The translations under genes were made by a program, and so were the position numbers. The notes beneath the pieces are model-generated. The model did no database searches. It saw nothing but the letters and a program-made list of their open reading frames with translations, and was not told where the DNA came from. Shown here in pieces: positions 23,674 to 35,346 of a stretch of 64,000 nt of DNA. Origin of the DNA: Armillaria gallica (taxonomy: Eukaryota > Basidiomycota > Agaricomycetes > Agaricales > Physalacriaceae); NCBI GenBank assembly GCA_037576215.1, contig JBANDB010000014.1, positions 310,001-374,000 of the forward strand. The letters run 5' to 3'. Each line of letters starts with the position of its first letter. The first letter of the stretch is position 1.

Positions 23674-26151
23674 ATGACCAATACCAATACCCTTACCGGC
23701 GATGCCGTACTCACAAAAGCGAAGGATTCGAAATCCGACATCGGCGAGGCGGAGGCGAACGGCACTACAGGTCAACCGTATCCTGAATATGCTCATTTTA
23801 TCAAGTCGAGCAAGAGGTTTGGACTGCGAGGATATGTTCCTTACCAACCTCCCAAAGGTAAATCACACTTGTGTACTGATGAATCGTTCTCATCTTGTTT
23901 TGTTCAGAAAACGATTCTTTCAACCACGAGGGAAAGTATCCTGAAGATGCTCCATGTGAAGAAATGGGTCCCAACGCTAGGGTATTTCGGACGCACCTCG
24001 ATGAACGCGCGATATATGACGCGAACATGGCTGAGGAATCGAGAGATGGTGTTGATGTTCTGCTCGTTTTCGTACGTCGTCCATCTTCTCCGAATTATCA
24101 CATTCACAGCTCTGCCAGGCGGGTCTGTTCTCAGCCGTGGTTACTACTTTCGTCGTCCAAACGTCGCAGAGTCTACAGGCAGACTACACGGAGATATCTG
24201 CTAATCTGCTCTTCGAGATGATTAATATCCAGCGCGCTATTGCAAGCGGCGCCTCCTTGGACATCGTCGCTGCTTCCTCTCTTTACCCCAACACCACGTT
24301 TATTGCTTCAACCACGAGTATCTGGGTAAACGGACTTTGGTTCATCAGCCTTGCACTCAGCCTAACGACAGCATTTGTCTCGGTACTGGTCAAGCAATGG
24401 CTCCACTACTACATGACTTTACCATCCGGAAGTGTAGCTTTCTGCCACAGTTCCGATTCGCAGGACTGCAGAAATGGCGCGTTCTCGTTATCATCGGACT
24501 GCCCCCTGCTCTGATGCACACCGCCCTTGCCATTTTCATTGTTGGCCTTGTGATCTTCCTTGGTCCGCCGCGATCACAGCCGTTACGTATACAGCCTACT
24601 TGATGGCACATATTCTCCCCCTCGCTGTGTGACTTTCTCCACGTCTTGTACAGTCATATGATGTAGTACACCGTGCATCACCTCAGGTATCGTTTCCGCC
24701 GGTCTGAGACAAACATGCATATTACACTCACTGGAGAGAGTTTACCTCCAACGTTCCAAAATGGAAGAGTTTGAAGGAATGGGAGTCACAGGCAGCACAA
24801 TCAGTATCGGGTGAATTATCAGTCGAGGCCCTACGTGGAGTCTTTTCCATGTCGTCGAACACCATTGTCCAGAGTATCGTCATTCAAGCTATTGGCGGTT
24901 TACATCCAGCATTGCAGAGCAAGGCTCAAGGCCCGTTCAATGATATTGGCTTGCTATTATGGCAGTCGTGTGTAGACTGTCTTTCTAGGCCATCGCCCGG
25001 GCACGAAAGCCACTGCCTAGCCTGGAGACGGACTTGAGCGATTACTACGCTGCAAGCTACATTTTTCTGACGAAAGCTACGTTGCCGTTGACCTCCCGCA
25101 GACCGAAGATGTCGTAGCTTCACCTAACATTAAGGCCTTGATAGACAAATATAAAGGATAGTATCGTGAGGGAAACCTGTTTATGAAAGAGTTTGCAAGC
25201 AACGGAGCTATGGCATTCGCTCGTTCCTCCGAGGATGAATATTGGGTTTTCCATCCTTTGGTCTGGATCGACCTCATTACAGATGCGGCTTCGAACGACA
25301 TTTTCTCTCCCATTGATATCGGCACCGAAGATCCCTTCGCAATAGATATATGCTGTGTAGTTCTTGTCGCATTTTGGATGCCTCGTTCAGAGAACAAATT
25401 TGACCCCACAACAAGTGTGGTCCAACAAAGTACGGCAGCTATTTCATTCCCCGATGCTGTTCACGACTATCTACATCCGGACATGACAGCCTATCTCCTA
25501 TTCGGCAAAAACCCAGAAGAATTCGCAGAGATGGTTGAATGGGGGGGTGGACCATCTCTGCGAATTCTTCTGGTTTTTGCCGAATTTCTTATCTCCGGGC
25601 TTCCCTTGGGAAAAAAACCAAATCCAGCTGCAGTGGAATTACACGCTCTCACTACAGTATTTGTATTCATTTCGAATCACGACTTCCGTCCTTCTGAGGC
25701 AGATGCTGCCGTCTTTGATATCCCCGATCGCTTCATCACGAATAACCTGAAATTTATCCCTATCATAGAAGCCGGTTGTCTGCACATCGAAGCCTTAATG
25801 ATTTACTCCGATGTGGTTCATACACGATATCATACCTTGCTGCCCAGATCTTTGGAGGCGGTAGTTAATCTCATGTATGATCATTATAAATCCGGAACCT
25901 ATGTTTCATGGAGCGCGGGCAGTATCATAGCCAAGGCTCTTCACGATGGCAGCCTGGGAATGTGCAACGTCCTTCACGCCATGAGAGCCTTGGAGTATTT
26001 CGGACATCGTAGATATCGTCCGTGGCTGGTAGAAATCCTTGAAGGCAATCTCTCCTCATTTGGACACTCCTCGAAAACCCGTCTCGATGCTTCGGTACAA
26101 CAAAAGAACATCAGCTATCTCCATGAACTTGATAACCTCTTTATTGTGTGA
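23674..26151 (+). pseudogene. DUF6535 transmembrane protein gene, decayed
   Basis: DUF6535 proteins are a large Agaricomycete family of membrane proteins of unknown function. The ATG at 23674 starts a polar N-terminus. Exon 1 joins (phase AAA G/AA) to ENDSFNHEGKYPEDAP after an intron of about 50 nt. Then come GVDVLLVF/AGLFSAVVTTFVVQT and the family hallmark with several membrane helices (TSIWVNGLWFISLALSL). Damage follows. After MTLPSG the frame shifts into FLPQFRFAGLQKW (about 24430). After FIVGLVIFL it shifts again into SAAITAVTYTAYLMAHILPL (about 24560), which meets a stop. The downstream C-terminal region survives as fragments 24771-25037 and 25183-26151 (322 codons open). It contains a fold-back insertion at 25501-25584. 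A working protein from the whole locus is unlikely, though the 3' frame could still be expressed. Confidence 0.75.
25501..25584. repeat. 34/35-bp near-perfect inverted repeat inside the DUF6535 relic
   Basis: Left arm 25501-25535 and right arm 25551-25584 are reverse complements except for one base missing in the right arm. The 15-nt loop contains a run of seven G. It falls inside the open frame and is translated as FGKNPEEFAEMV...PSLRILLVFAEF. It looks like a template-switch (fold-back) duplication and not a transposon, since there are no flanking target repeats. Confidence 0.9.
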
Positions 26152-27568
26152 TCGATCCTAGCCGTTGGCAACTCAAACCTTCTTGTCGAATATCATAATA
26201 AAAAGGAATCAAGGAAAATACTCTGGCACTTGTCCGGGTTTGGCGGGATGCTCCTGTATGAGATGAATGTCGGTGCAGGCTCCAATGGTTGCTTGAAGAC
26301 GATGGCATGATTCTTCTATCAGCAGGCTTTTGTTGATGGAATCCAACGGATCGTCTTGTCAGGAGAAGAAATAGCGGAGCAAAAGGAATATATTCGTTTC
26401 GCCGTCGAGACCTTGAATGCGTACTTCTTAGGCGAGGTTGATGAAGAGTCGGTGAGTATTTCGGGCTACAGTGTTTTAGAATTACCGGTCTGATTGGAGT
26501 CAGGAGCGGATTCCTGGTGAGCGTACTGCTCCCGCATTATCTGCAGATTATTCGCCACATCCTCGACCTCGATGGCTCAGTCTCATGCATCGATTGTTAC
26601 CTTGGCAGAGTCACAATGCGAGCGACGATAGTGCCGCGGGGAAGATATGAACGAATTAGCGAACGTAGGTTACAGGGCCATAGGCTGACTCACTAGGGCT
26701 ATGCAATGGCAGGATGATAATTCGCGGCGCGTCATGCATTGGGCACCAGTCCATATGATTATATCGGATACAAGGGGCTGGAGGACGCATTGGGATAATA
26801 AAAAATCGACACGAAATCCGCAGGATTGAAATGCCCTAATGAGCAACCATTAACTCCACAGGGTTATTTGTTCATTGTAGAGGACAGACCCTAGTTCTAG
26901 CTGTTACGAATAATTTGGTGTCCTTGCCTCGAGTCGAAATTGTTTCACAGGGCCCAAGCGCAGTCGCGTGCACAAAATGCGGATTCGGTGCTTCATAATA
27001 ATACAACTTTAAGTATACACATCACCTCTACTACTTCCGAACATTGAAATGACTGATGTGTTGACCACGATCTTCGTTCATGCAAGTCTCTTTCTGCTGC
27101 TCCCGAATATGCGCCACCCCAACGCGACTTGGGTGATCACCACGTACAGCACTACCCACGTTCGTGACCTCGTTGAAAGGCGTGGTAGTGAGAAACTGAG
27201 CATCAATGCAATGAGGATGAGTGAGATGATGTATGCGTAAGGTGCGACTCGGACTCTGCGGGACGTCGAGGGGTGACCCCTACGGGATGGCGAAGGATTC
27301 ATACGTTCTGTAAGTCTATCGAGGTTTCAATGGTGCACGATGTCTGGGTTCGTTTGCTGGGTAAAAATTTGTGAGGTCAACTTGAGCGACAGAAGGATAG
27401 TGCTGATTCCGATTCCGATGACGTCTGATGACGTCCCTATTCACTCCATTGCAGGACGCATTAGATAAGTACATTGAATCAGTAACAGTCGTATTCGAAG
27501 CAAAAACAAGGCCGTTAGTACATCACCGTAGCCTCCGATGTGCTACACAAAGGAGCTGAACTTCCTAA
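26152..27568. other. Intergenic with possible gene remnant
   Basis: No complete gene is visible. A short protein-like stretch (SGEEIAEQKEYIRFAVETLN) is encoded near 26360-26430 on the plus strand and ends in GTGAGT. It may be the remnant of an exon, but no partner exon was found. The right end is the 3' flank of the RBR ligase. Confidence 0.4.
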
Positions 27569-30500
27569 TCACATCACCACGCACCACGATCCTTGGTCTT
27601 GGCGTGTTGGCTGAGCTTGAGGAGGCTGCTGCTGCCAGAGCGTTTGTTGGCCAGCCGTAACTTGTCGAGCTCTCTCAGTCCGGTCTCTGCGCCATCGATT
27701 GACCTGCTCTTGATACAAGTAATCAACTTCTTCTTGCTCCCTTCTCAGGCGTTCAGCTTGTTGCATCCTCCACTGGGCCTCTCGTTCCAACCTCAGCTCC
27801 CGCTCCCGGTCAGCCTCTTCTTCTTGCCTTCGTCGTTCCGTGAGTCTTACTTGGAAAGCGGCAATTTGCTGCCTTCTATGCTCTTCCGCAATGCGGTGAG
27901 CTTCCGCCTCAGTAAGAATTCGAACCTGTTCAAGGTAATTGATGCCTTGAAAAACATCCACATCAGGAATTGGGGGCCGTGGTACAGCAGCCCGAGGTTG
28001 GGCCGGGACCGGATCGGGCTCGCCAACATATATGCCTCCATGCACGGTACCCATGTGGTCATAGATGTTGCCGGCGTCAAAGACTCCCATGCAGCGCCAG
28101 CAAATATGAGCTCCGCATCTAGACAGGTTAGTTAGCTTCAACGAGTAAATGAAAGGATTGAACACGAACGGGCACGTCATATGATTACATCCTTCCGTCT
28201 TCTCTAGGAGGCGTGAGCAGGTCGGGCATTTCTTGATACCACGTTGCTGCAAAAGCCATGCCTCACTCAATCGTTCCTGCTCCGCGGGGTTATTATGAAT
28301 GCGAGCATCTTCACAGCTCAATCGCTCATGTGAATCCTCGCCACACGAAGAACATATCTCGGAGAAGCAAGATGGACATCGTAACACAGACACCGCTTCC
28401 GACCTGCGGTATATCTGCGTACAATCTGGTGTCTTGCAGTACCTGAACTCCTGCGGGTGTTTGTCAACATGCGTCGTGAAAACAGTCTCCAGAAGGTGGT
28501 TGAAGGCAGTCGGTGGAAGGAACTTTTGAATGACGGGAATGGAGATGGGTGTTCCGCAGGTTGATTCGTTCCCCATGCATACAAGTGGAAAAATTCCGGT
28601 TTCGGCAGCAGAGGTGAGGAAGTGGCGGATACATCCTGTGCAGTAGACGTGCTCGCATACCAATTGAAACGGTGTCGAGACATCGTCGTAACATATTGGA
28701 CATATATGGGATCCGGGTGCGACGTTCACATTGACGGCCTTGAGGGACTCGGTGATATGATTGTCAAGATGGAGTCGAACCTCCTCGCCTCCTCTTACCG
28801 TGATAACCGCAGAACGAATATCCAGCGCCACGTTGTCGTCCCCGAAAATTTCTCTCATCGCTGCAAGACCGGTCCGGACAAAGTATCCCACCGAGGGGCG
28901 TCGCAACGTTACTGTAAATTCAAGAGATGCAAGACGTTCCAACTCTTCCATCACAACAATTTTGGCCTTTTCCACCGCCTTCGACTCTCCATAAAGCTTG
29001 AGCGTCCGCTTCCGAGAATCCGAACGTAGAAAAGCCCCCGCCTCAGTGATCTGTTGCACCAGCTGGGTCTGGGGATAAGCAAGATGGTCATGCCAACGGT
29101 CGATCTTTTCACCAGCAGCTAAACTTTCGACGCGGACCTTCAGTGCACCAAGGGCAGCCTTGACCGTCCCTGACACCTGGATACGGTAGCTTCCACCGTT
29201 GAGCTCGCGAATAATGATGTTACACGCTTTACGATCTTTGATGTTCCCTTGGAGCTCTTTCCAAAGGTTTTCTTGGGCGCGATATTGGCCGGATGGTATG
29301 GTAATAGTGTAAAGCGCTTGAGGGGGGATTCGGAGCCAAAACATGGAATTGCAGATATAACTGAAACGCCGGTCGAGGAGAGCATCATGAACCTTCTTTG
29401 CGTCATCCCACGTTTTGAAGCGGGCACGAATTGAAAGAATCCCAGCTTCGTTATCACCTCGGGAAGTCACATTGAAAGACTGCATTTCGATGCCCTCTAT
29501 CCGATTGATATGCAGCTCTAGAGAGTCAATTGCCGAATCAACGTCGAAGCTAAGAGATTTGAGAGGGCGAATTAAGTGGGACTGAGCGAAGTCAGTCACA
29601 ATGGCGGGAGGGACAACATCAGGCAGATTGCTAATCCTGATAGTGTTTGGTCGGAAGCTGGACGAGACAACCCCGGGGGGGAGTTGGTTCATTTCCACCT
29701 TCACCCGCCGTCCAGCACATATACGACCATCGAGCTCCCTCACTTTCGTGCGACAGAAAGCTATGTCGGGATATTCGACAACGTAACGAACAGAAGGTGC
29801 GCGGCACGAGATTGTTAAGATATTCTCATCCCTTGGTGTCAGAGCACCCATGGCACCAGGTGCATTGAACATCCCAACTTCAAACTCCAATCGCTCGTCT
29901 CTGAATTCGAGACCTTCAAGACCAACAGCCAATGATTGTGCAACAGTGGCGTTTGTGATGATATCTGCTTCCTTTTTCCTATGTCTCCCAGGAGTGTCTT
30001 TCACAGATACGACGTGAAATTTAGACATATCAAGACCCTGTTGTGTAAACAAGGCAGCAATTTCCTGCTCGCGAGTGTCGTAGGGAAGGTTCTTGATGCG
30101 GACTTTGCAGGACTCAAAGCCTGTGATGGTGTTCTCGATAGAGAGGCCTGAACTGAATGTGACAATCGAACCGGCGAGGATGACGCGCTGCAGAGTGACC
30201 TGAGCGTCAGCGGCACGAAGCTGTTGGTCAACGTGCCGCTGTTCTTCCTCTTGACGACATCGTTGTTCCTCTCGCCGACGTTGTTCTTCTTCTCTCCTAC
30301 GCTGAGCCTCTTCCTGTCGTTGTCTTGCTTCCTCCTCTCGCCGACGTTGCTCTTCCTCCCTTTTACGTTGTTCTTCTTCCCTTATACGTCGTTGTTCCTC
30401 TCGCCGACGTCGTTGCTCTTCTTTCCTCCGTCGAACCTCTTCCTGCCGTTGTCTTGCTTCCTCCTCCTCTCTTTGACGCTGCTCTTCCTCCCTCTTATGC

Positions 30501-31880
30501 TGTTCTTCTTCCCTTTGACGGCGCTCTTCCTCTTGCTGGCGTTCTTCTTCTTCTCTCCTCCGTCGAGCCTCTTCCTGCCGTTGTCTTGCTTCCTCCTCCT
30601 CTTTTTGACGCTGCTCTTCTTCCCTTTTGAGCTGTTCTTCTCTCCTTTTACGTTGCTCCTCCTCTAGGTGACGTCGTGCTTCTTCAACTCTCCTCCGTCG
30701 AGCCTCTTCCTGCTGTTGTTTTGCTTCCTCCTCCTCTTTTTGACGCTGCTCTTCCTCCCTTTTACGTTGTTCTTCTTCCTTTATACGTCGTTGTTCCTCT
30801 CGCCGACGTCGTTGCTCCTCTCTCCTCCGTCGAGCCTCTTCCTGCCGTCGTCTCACTTCCTCCTCCTCCCTTTGACGTTGCTCTTCCTCCCTCTTATGCT
30901 GTTCTTCTTCCCTTTGACGCCGCTCTTTCTCTTGCTGGCGTTCTTCTTCTTCTCTCCTCCGTCGAGCCTCTTCCTGCTGTTGCCTTGCTTCTTCCTCTCT
31001 TCGACGTTGTTCTTCCTCTCTTTTACGTTGCTCTTCCTCTCGTCTTCTCCTCGTCTCTTCTGTGCGTCGTTTTGCCTCCTCCTGCTGACGTTCCAGCTCT
31101 TCTTTGCGTTGTCTTTGTTGTGCTTTTCGCTGGCGCCCCTCCTTACGCCTGGCTTCCTCGTGGCGCTTTGGTCCCTCTTGCTTCTTCCGTTCTCCAGCCA
31201 ATCGTGTTTGTTCCATTTCAAGCTCTCTCTCGCGCGTGTCTTCAGGCTCCAGCAATCGGAGTCTTTCCGCCTCAATGCGTTTTTGGACATCGACAACTTT
31301 CTGGACCTGTGCCAATAGATGAGCAATAATGCGATCGAAGCAGTTGTGTCATACCGCAGGATTATGGACGTTTCGTCGAGGACCCACATCGATTGGAATG
31401 TTGGTTCGGATTTCTGTGTCACTGACCTGGATAAGTTCTCAAGATCAATATCGCGACCCGTTCTGGAAAACAGGAAGACCTACCTCACGATCATGGGCTC
31501 GTCTGCATTGCTCTCCGTGTATACAGTTTCCAGGACACGGTACTTTGTCTTTCACATTGCAATCTTGCGGCACTTTCGAGGCGCTGGGGCTTGGCTGCGC
31601 ATCGACATTGGGAAGAGCACGCTGGTCAGAACTAGTGGCATTCTGAGGTACAGATTTCTTTGACGTGCGGCCCCGTCGTCTAGCCCCATTATTTTCGACA
31701 TTATTAGGTGCTGTATTCTGCGTTTCCTGCCATTATGACCTTTGTAAGTGAAAGGCGGTGCGAATTTATGATAGTAAAGGTTACAGAAGTTCCACCAGGA
31801 TGTTGTTTCCTACAGCGAGTCCCGAGTCTGCAGTTTCCTTGAAGAAAAAGAACGCACACTGTGGAGTTTGTGGTAGACAT
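27569..31880 (-). CDS. RBR-type E3 ubiquitin ligase with CCCH fingers, coiled coil and CaaX box
   Basis: RBR ligases carry ubiquitin on a RING2 cysteine before passing it to substrate. The proposed start is the ATG at 31880 (MSTTNSTVC), giving a CCCH finger (CVLFLQGNCRLGTRCRKQH). Spliced upstream exons include a second CCCH-like CIHGEQCRRAHD. The main frame from 31315 begins with about 400 residues of Glu/Arg/Gln coiled coil. An RRM-like segment (CKVRIKNLPYDTREQEI) and further RNA-binding-like segments follow. RING1 is CPICYDD...CEHVYCTGCIRHF, then IBR (CRCPSC-like, FSEICSSCGEDSH). RING2 is KKCPTCSRLLEKTEGCNHMTC, with the likely catalytic Cys in EGCNHM. Removing the 51-nt in-frame intron 28119-28169 restores MTCPCGAHICWRC. 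The protein ends SWCVVM, a CaaX prenylation motif. Exon limits between 31315 and 31880 are approximate. Confidence 0.85.
30230..31090 (-). repeat. Intragenic tandem repeat encoding the coiled coil
   Basis: This stretch encodes REEEQRKREEEQ-type repeats. A higher-order unit of 399 bp (133 codons) is visible: the segment ending at 30540 recurs ending at 30939 with nearly the same bases and encodes EEARRRREEEERQQE twice. The minus-strand coding repeat also produces long open frames on the opposite strand, which are artefacts. Confidence 0.85.
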
Positions 31881-32321
31881 GAGGGTGCCATGCTGTACAA
31901 TAGCGTCAATGTTGGGGTGTTTATACGGACAGGCATCAAAGAAGCTCAGCCTTCGCCCGGTCACAGCGGAGTCGACGCATTAGAACGAGCACCTGGACCT
32001 AGACCCCAGACGAACGACAAGCTAATAGAAATTTCCGTAAACCAGTCGGTATTGCGCACCGCGGGACGTCGTAGTTGCAGGGTAGGATTCAAATGTCAAA
32101 AAAGTCATTTGAATTTTCGGACCGGACAACCGGCTTGGGCGCTCTCCGCCCACACCGCTTTTAATTCATCTACGATGCAAGGTTCTTAATAGTCAACTCA
32201 CCGTCCAAAGGAGATACATTGGGCCCAGCCTTTATATATGCCTTTCAAGATAATCTATCAAAAACTTCTCGACAATGGACAATTTTTATTACCGGCAGCT
32301 GTCGCACGAAAAAAAAAAAGT
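31881..32321. other. RBR gene 5' flank up to the duplication boundary
   Basis: Promoter side of the RBR ligase gene, followed by unique sequence ending in an A11 tract at about 32310-32319, directly before the left edge of duplication unit 1. No gene was recognised. Confidence 0.45.
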
Positions 32322-33316
32322 TGTTTAAAAGAAGCGGCCGAGCAAGAGACCGAGTCGCCTCCAAGCCGCCTTGACCTCTCCCATTCATTTCTTTGTATTT
32401 CTTTTGATCCCAGGTGAGCAGAAACTTTATACATAGAGTCACCAGGACGTAGAGAATAGCTCAAAATTTTCTTACAGCCTCCGCGCACCACGATTTCTCG
32501 AAGTTAAAAGTGACCGTCTGCCTCTTGTCAACGCGTCCGGCCCGTCTGTGTTATTTTTATCTATGACACCCCAGGACATTGCCGAACCGAGGTATGTCGT
32601 AGAATTCCCCGCTGACTAGAGTATCGAGAGTCAAGACAATGGTTACAAAAGGGAAAATTCAAACGATAACTTGAAGTTTTACCATGAGCCTAGTACTGGT
32701 ACTCATTAAACGGTAACCGAAACAGTATGGCACGATAATCTCGCGGTAGTCACAGTTTCAAGTTCAGACATCTGCAGCACGACGGGGGAAAATGTGTTTT
32801 TACACTTCGCATCTATACAAGCCAAATAACGATCGATGTTCTCATCGGCTTGTAAAAGACGACAACGCTGGCATCCGAAGAAGCCTCAGAGCCTAATATT
32901 TACGTCCTAGATAAGGCAGGGGACGAGTCATCATCGACATCGATGGACGCTAGCGCTGGAAGAGGGAGTAGATGTTGCAGATTTCCCACGGATGAGTCTG
33001 GGCTTCATTTCGTGCACCTTCGAACCTTGGAAGTTCCAAGTATCTCTCGAAATTCATATCGGAGCGACTTTGGTCCTATGACTTTCAATCATGTGTAATC
33101 GCACCATGAGGGTGGACAGGATATTTGATTTGCACTAAGTACCATATGGTTCAAATCTCTGATGTTTTCCGAGCTTACAGCACTTAAACTAGACGGGTTT
33201 CAAACGTCCATTAGTTTTTGCGTTGTTTCGACTGGAAGACGCGCGAGAAAAGCACAACAAGAAAGTTCTATTCCGGCCAAGTAGTACTTACTACTAGCAC
33301 TTCTTTAAAGATACAT

Positions 33317-34639
33317 TTAAGACTGCGCAGGATTGTTCTCTGCGAAATATTCATAGTTGTCAGCGTTCTTGATGGCTTCGCTGGGGTTGCTCGACGCGAG
33401 GGACTTTGCATTACTCTGACCGTAGGCGTAGTCTTGGGTACCACAGATGATCGTGAAGTGAGAGGACTCGTGGATCAAAGTTCCACCCTAAGTAGAAGCA
33501 CAATCAGCTGTGGTTGTCGGAGAAAAACAACGTAAAGGAAACATTACCCTGGAGTCGGTGCCAGTAGTGGTGGTCTGCCAGAAGGCGCCGCAGAGATAGA
33601 TAGTTCCGAACCTACATAGAGATTATCAGCGCAGATCATTGTATTCATAGATAAGAGACCATACTGAGAAGGGTAAACGTAAGCATAGACATCGGACTCG
33701 GTACAAGTACAGTCGTATTCGTAGTTAGCGTAAGGGTGGGCAAGCATATTGGAGAAGCACGAGAGGACGGTAGAGTGGCGAGTGCTGGTGTAGGTTCCGA
33801 ACCAGGTGACATATCGCGGGGTACTGGCCGTGTGCGACGAGAGGTAGCTATTGACATGGTATCGGCGAAGAAACGATTTGAAAAATGTGAGGCTTACTCA
33901 TAAGAGCTTTGGGCGTAGGTCTGGGCAGCAGCAGCGGCCGAGACAAGGGTGGTCTGCCTGGAGGACGTGCAGCCATTATAGCTGATCCTCTTACCGAGGT
34001 CGGAGCGACGAGCGACGGCAAGCGTGCCACTGATCTTAGCGGTATGCTGCTGTGTGTCGGCGTTGATGCTGGCGAGCTCATTGGTGTCGGGATCGACATA
34101 ATAGAAGAGACTGGAAGGCTCGATGCTATATGATGCTGCGCCAGAGCCAGTGAAGTTGTAGGCAGCACCCACTAAGGGGTGATTAGTACTTATTATCCTT
34201 GAAGTTACGAAAAAAACACACAGGCATGGTTGACGGTGACAGATTCACCAGGTGCAAGGACCGTAAAGGAAGAATCTGCATTCTTCTTCACGACGTAGTC
34301 AGGATCGTACTTGACCTTGACACCAGTGAAAGCGGGGGATCCATTATCGCTGCTGATGTCGAAAGTGTCGGTGGCGAATTTCGACGACAAGATACTGGAA
34401 GGGTCGTTAAGAATCTTCAATGTCGTGTCACCGGTGTTAGTGAGAGTTGCGGCCACATTAAGATTCTCGACATCAACCACAGAATCAGCACCTATGATGG
34501 TCGTCAGGACAATTTGTGATGCAAACGCTGATAGAAAGACAATACCGGAAAGTGAGAGAGAAAGTCCCGGCGCGGCGGATACAGCGACCGCGGAGAGGCA
34601 GAGGGAGTACAAGAAGGAGCGAGAGGAGAGGGAGAACAT
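33317..34639 (-). CDS. M35 deuterolysin-type metalloendopeptidase, copy A
   Basis: M35 (aspzincin) proteases are secreted zinc endopeptidases; several mushroom members cut before lysine. The ATG at 34639 opens MFSLSSRSFLYSLCLSAVAV, a signal peptide. Intron 34492-34545 (54 nt, in frame, stop-free) joins LSLSG to ADSVVDVENLNVAATLTNTG. The propeptide continues with FTGVKVKYDPDYVV and FTVLAPGESVTVNHA. After AYNFTGSG and GKRISYNGCTSSRQTTLV the mature enzyme gives SHTASTPRYVTWFGTYTS, YDCTCTESDVYAYVYPSQFG and TIYLCGAFW. The zinc motif is GTLIHESSHF (HExxH), with the third ligand Asp in GTQDYAYG. The protein ends NADNYEYFAENNPAQS at 33317. All introns splice in frame, so it seems functional. It is a close paralogue of the copy at 41510-42830. 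Confidence 0.9.
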
Positions 34640-34697
34640 GACTACAGTTGACAACCTAGTAGACCGGTGATGAACGCTTTCTTCGTTTTCTTCCGAC

Positions 34698-34704
34698 CTT
34701 TATA
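34698..34704 (-). promoter_or_regulatory. Putative TATA box of M35 copy A
   Basis: The minus strand reads CGCGTATAAAGGTC, about 60 bp upstream of the ATG at 34639. The same motif at the same distance precedes copy B. Confidence 0.55.
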
Positions 34705-34950
34705 CGCGCAGGTCGACCAGCACGCCGAGATAAGACCAAACCAGTTTCATATCGCGACGCGAGCACCATATTGCTTGTGGCTTCTTTGGACCATCAATAG
34801 GGACCTGTACATGTGTATGTATTACACCGAGAACGAACGCCATGCAGGCAGAAGTGCAGGATTTGTATGCTTGATGATCTACAATCAAGGCTCGTGCTGG
34901 CCGTCTACCACTGGTCATGAAGCACAAATACGTAGCAAGACAACAGCACC

Positions 34951-35331
34951 CTAGTCAGATTCAGTGATTATGGGGTTGCATAGGCAATAAAGGGCAATTG
35001 TATCGTCTGGAGTCATAGAAAGTCGGCCACGACGCTGTGAAGGCCAGAAGCAGTGAATGCGGAGAAGACTATCCCCGGATCCATGATGGAGCTGCAGAAA
35101 AGAACTGCCTGACCGGCGCAAAGTCCCCCGGATTAGACGTTCGAAGAGAACACCCGTTATTCCATTGCGCCATTCGCGCATGAGTACATGACCGTTGACA
35201 AGGACATGCTTAGGATCTCGATCGACCAGAACGCCCTCCTGATATGCAGAACACGCCCTGATAAAGCACTGAAGCAAGTGGTAAGGTCCGACAGCCATAC
35301 GCGCACATGGTAGAAAAATATGAGCCACCAA
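34951..35331 (-). CDS. Unknown ORF upstream of M35 copy A
   Basis: A 126-codon frame lies divergent from nothing and upstream of the protease, beginning MVAHIFLPCARMAVGPYHLL and containing RDPKHVLVNGHVLM. The duplicate in unit 2 (about 43361-43594) keeps the N-terminal half but stops early after GHVLMHQ. No family was recognised. The early stop in one copy argues against strong constraint, so this may be a decaying gene. Confidence 0.3.
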   Translation of the reverse strand: MVAHIFLPCARMAVGPYHLLQCFIRACSAYQEGVLVDRDPKHVLVNGHVLMREWRNGITGVLFERLIRGTLRRSGSSFLQLHHGSGDSLLRIHCFWPSQRRGRLSMTPDDTIALYCLCNPIITESD

Positions 35332-35346
35332 ATTGCAATGACAATG

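Noticed and set aside
30224..31329. Long plus-strand frames rich in Leu, Phe and Pro opposite the RBR gene
   Set aside because: They mirror the Glu/Arg coiled-coil repeat on the minus strand; codon bias there keeps the reverse frames open. No family motif or splice structure supports them.
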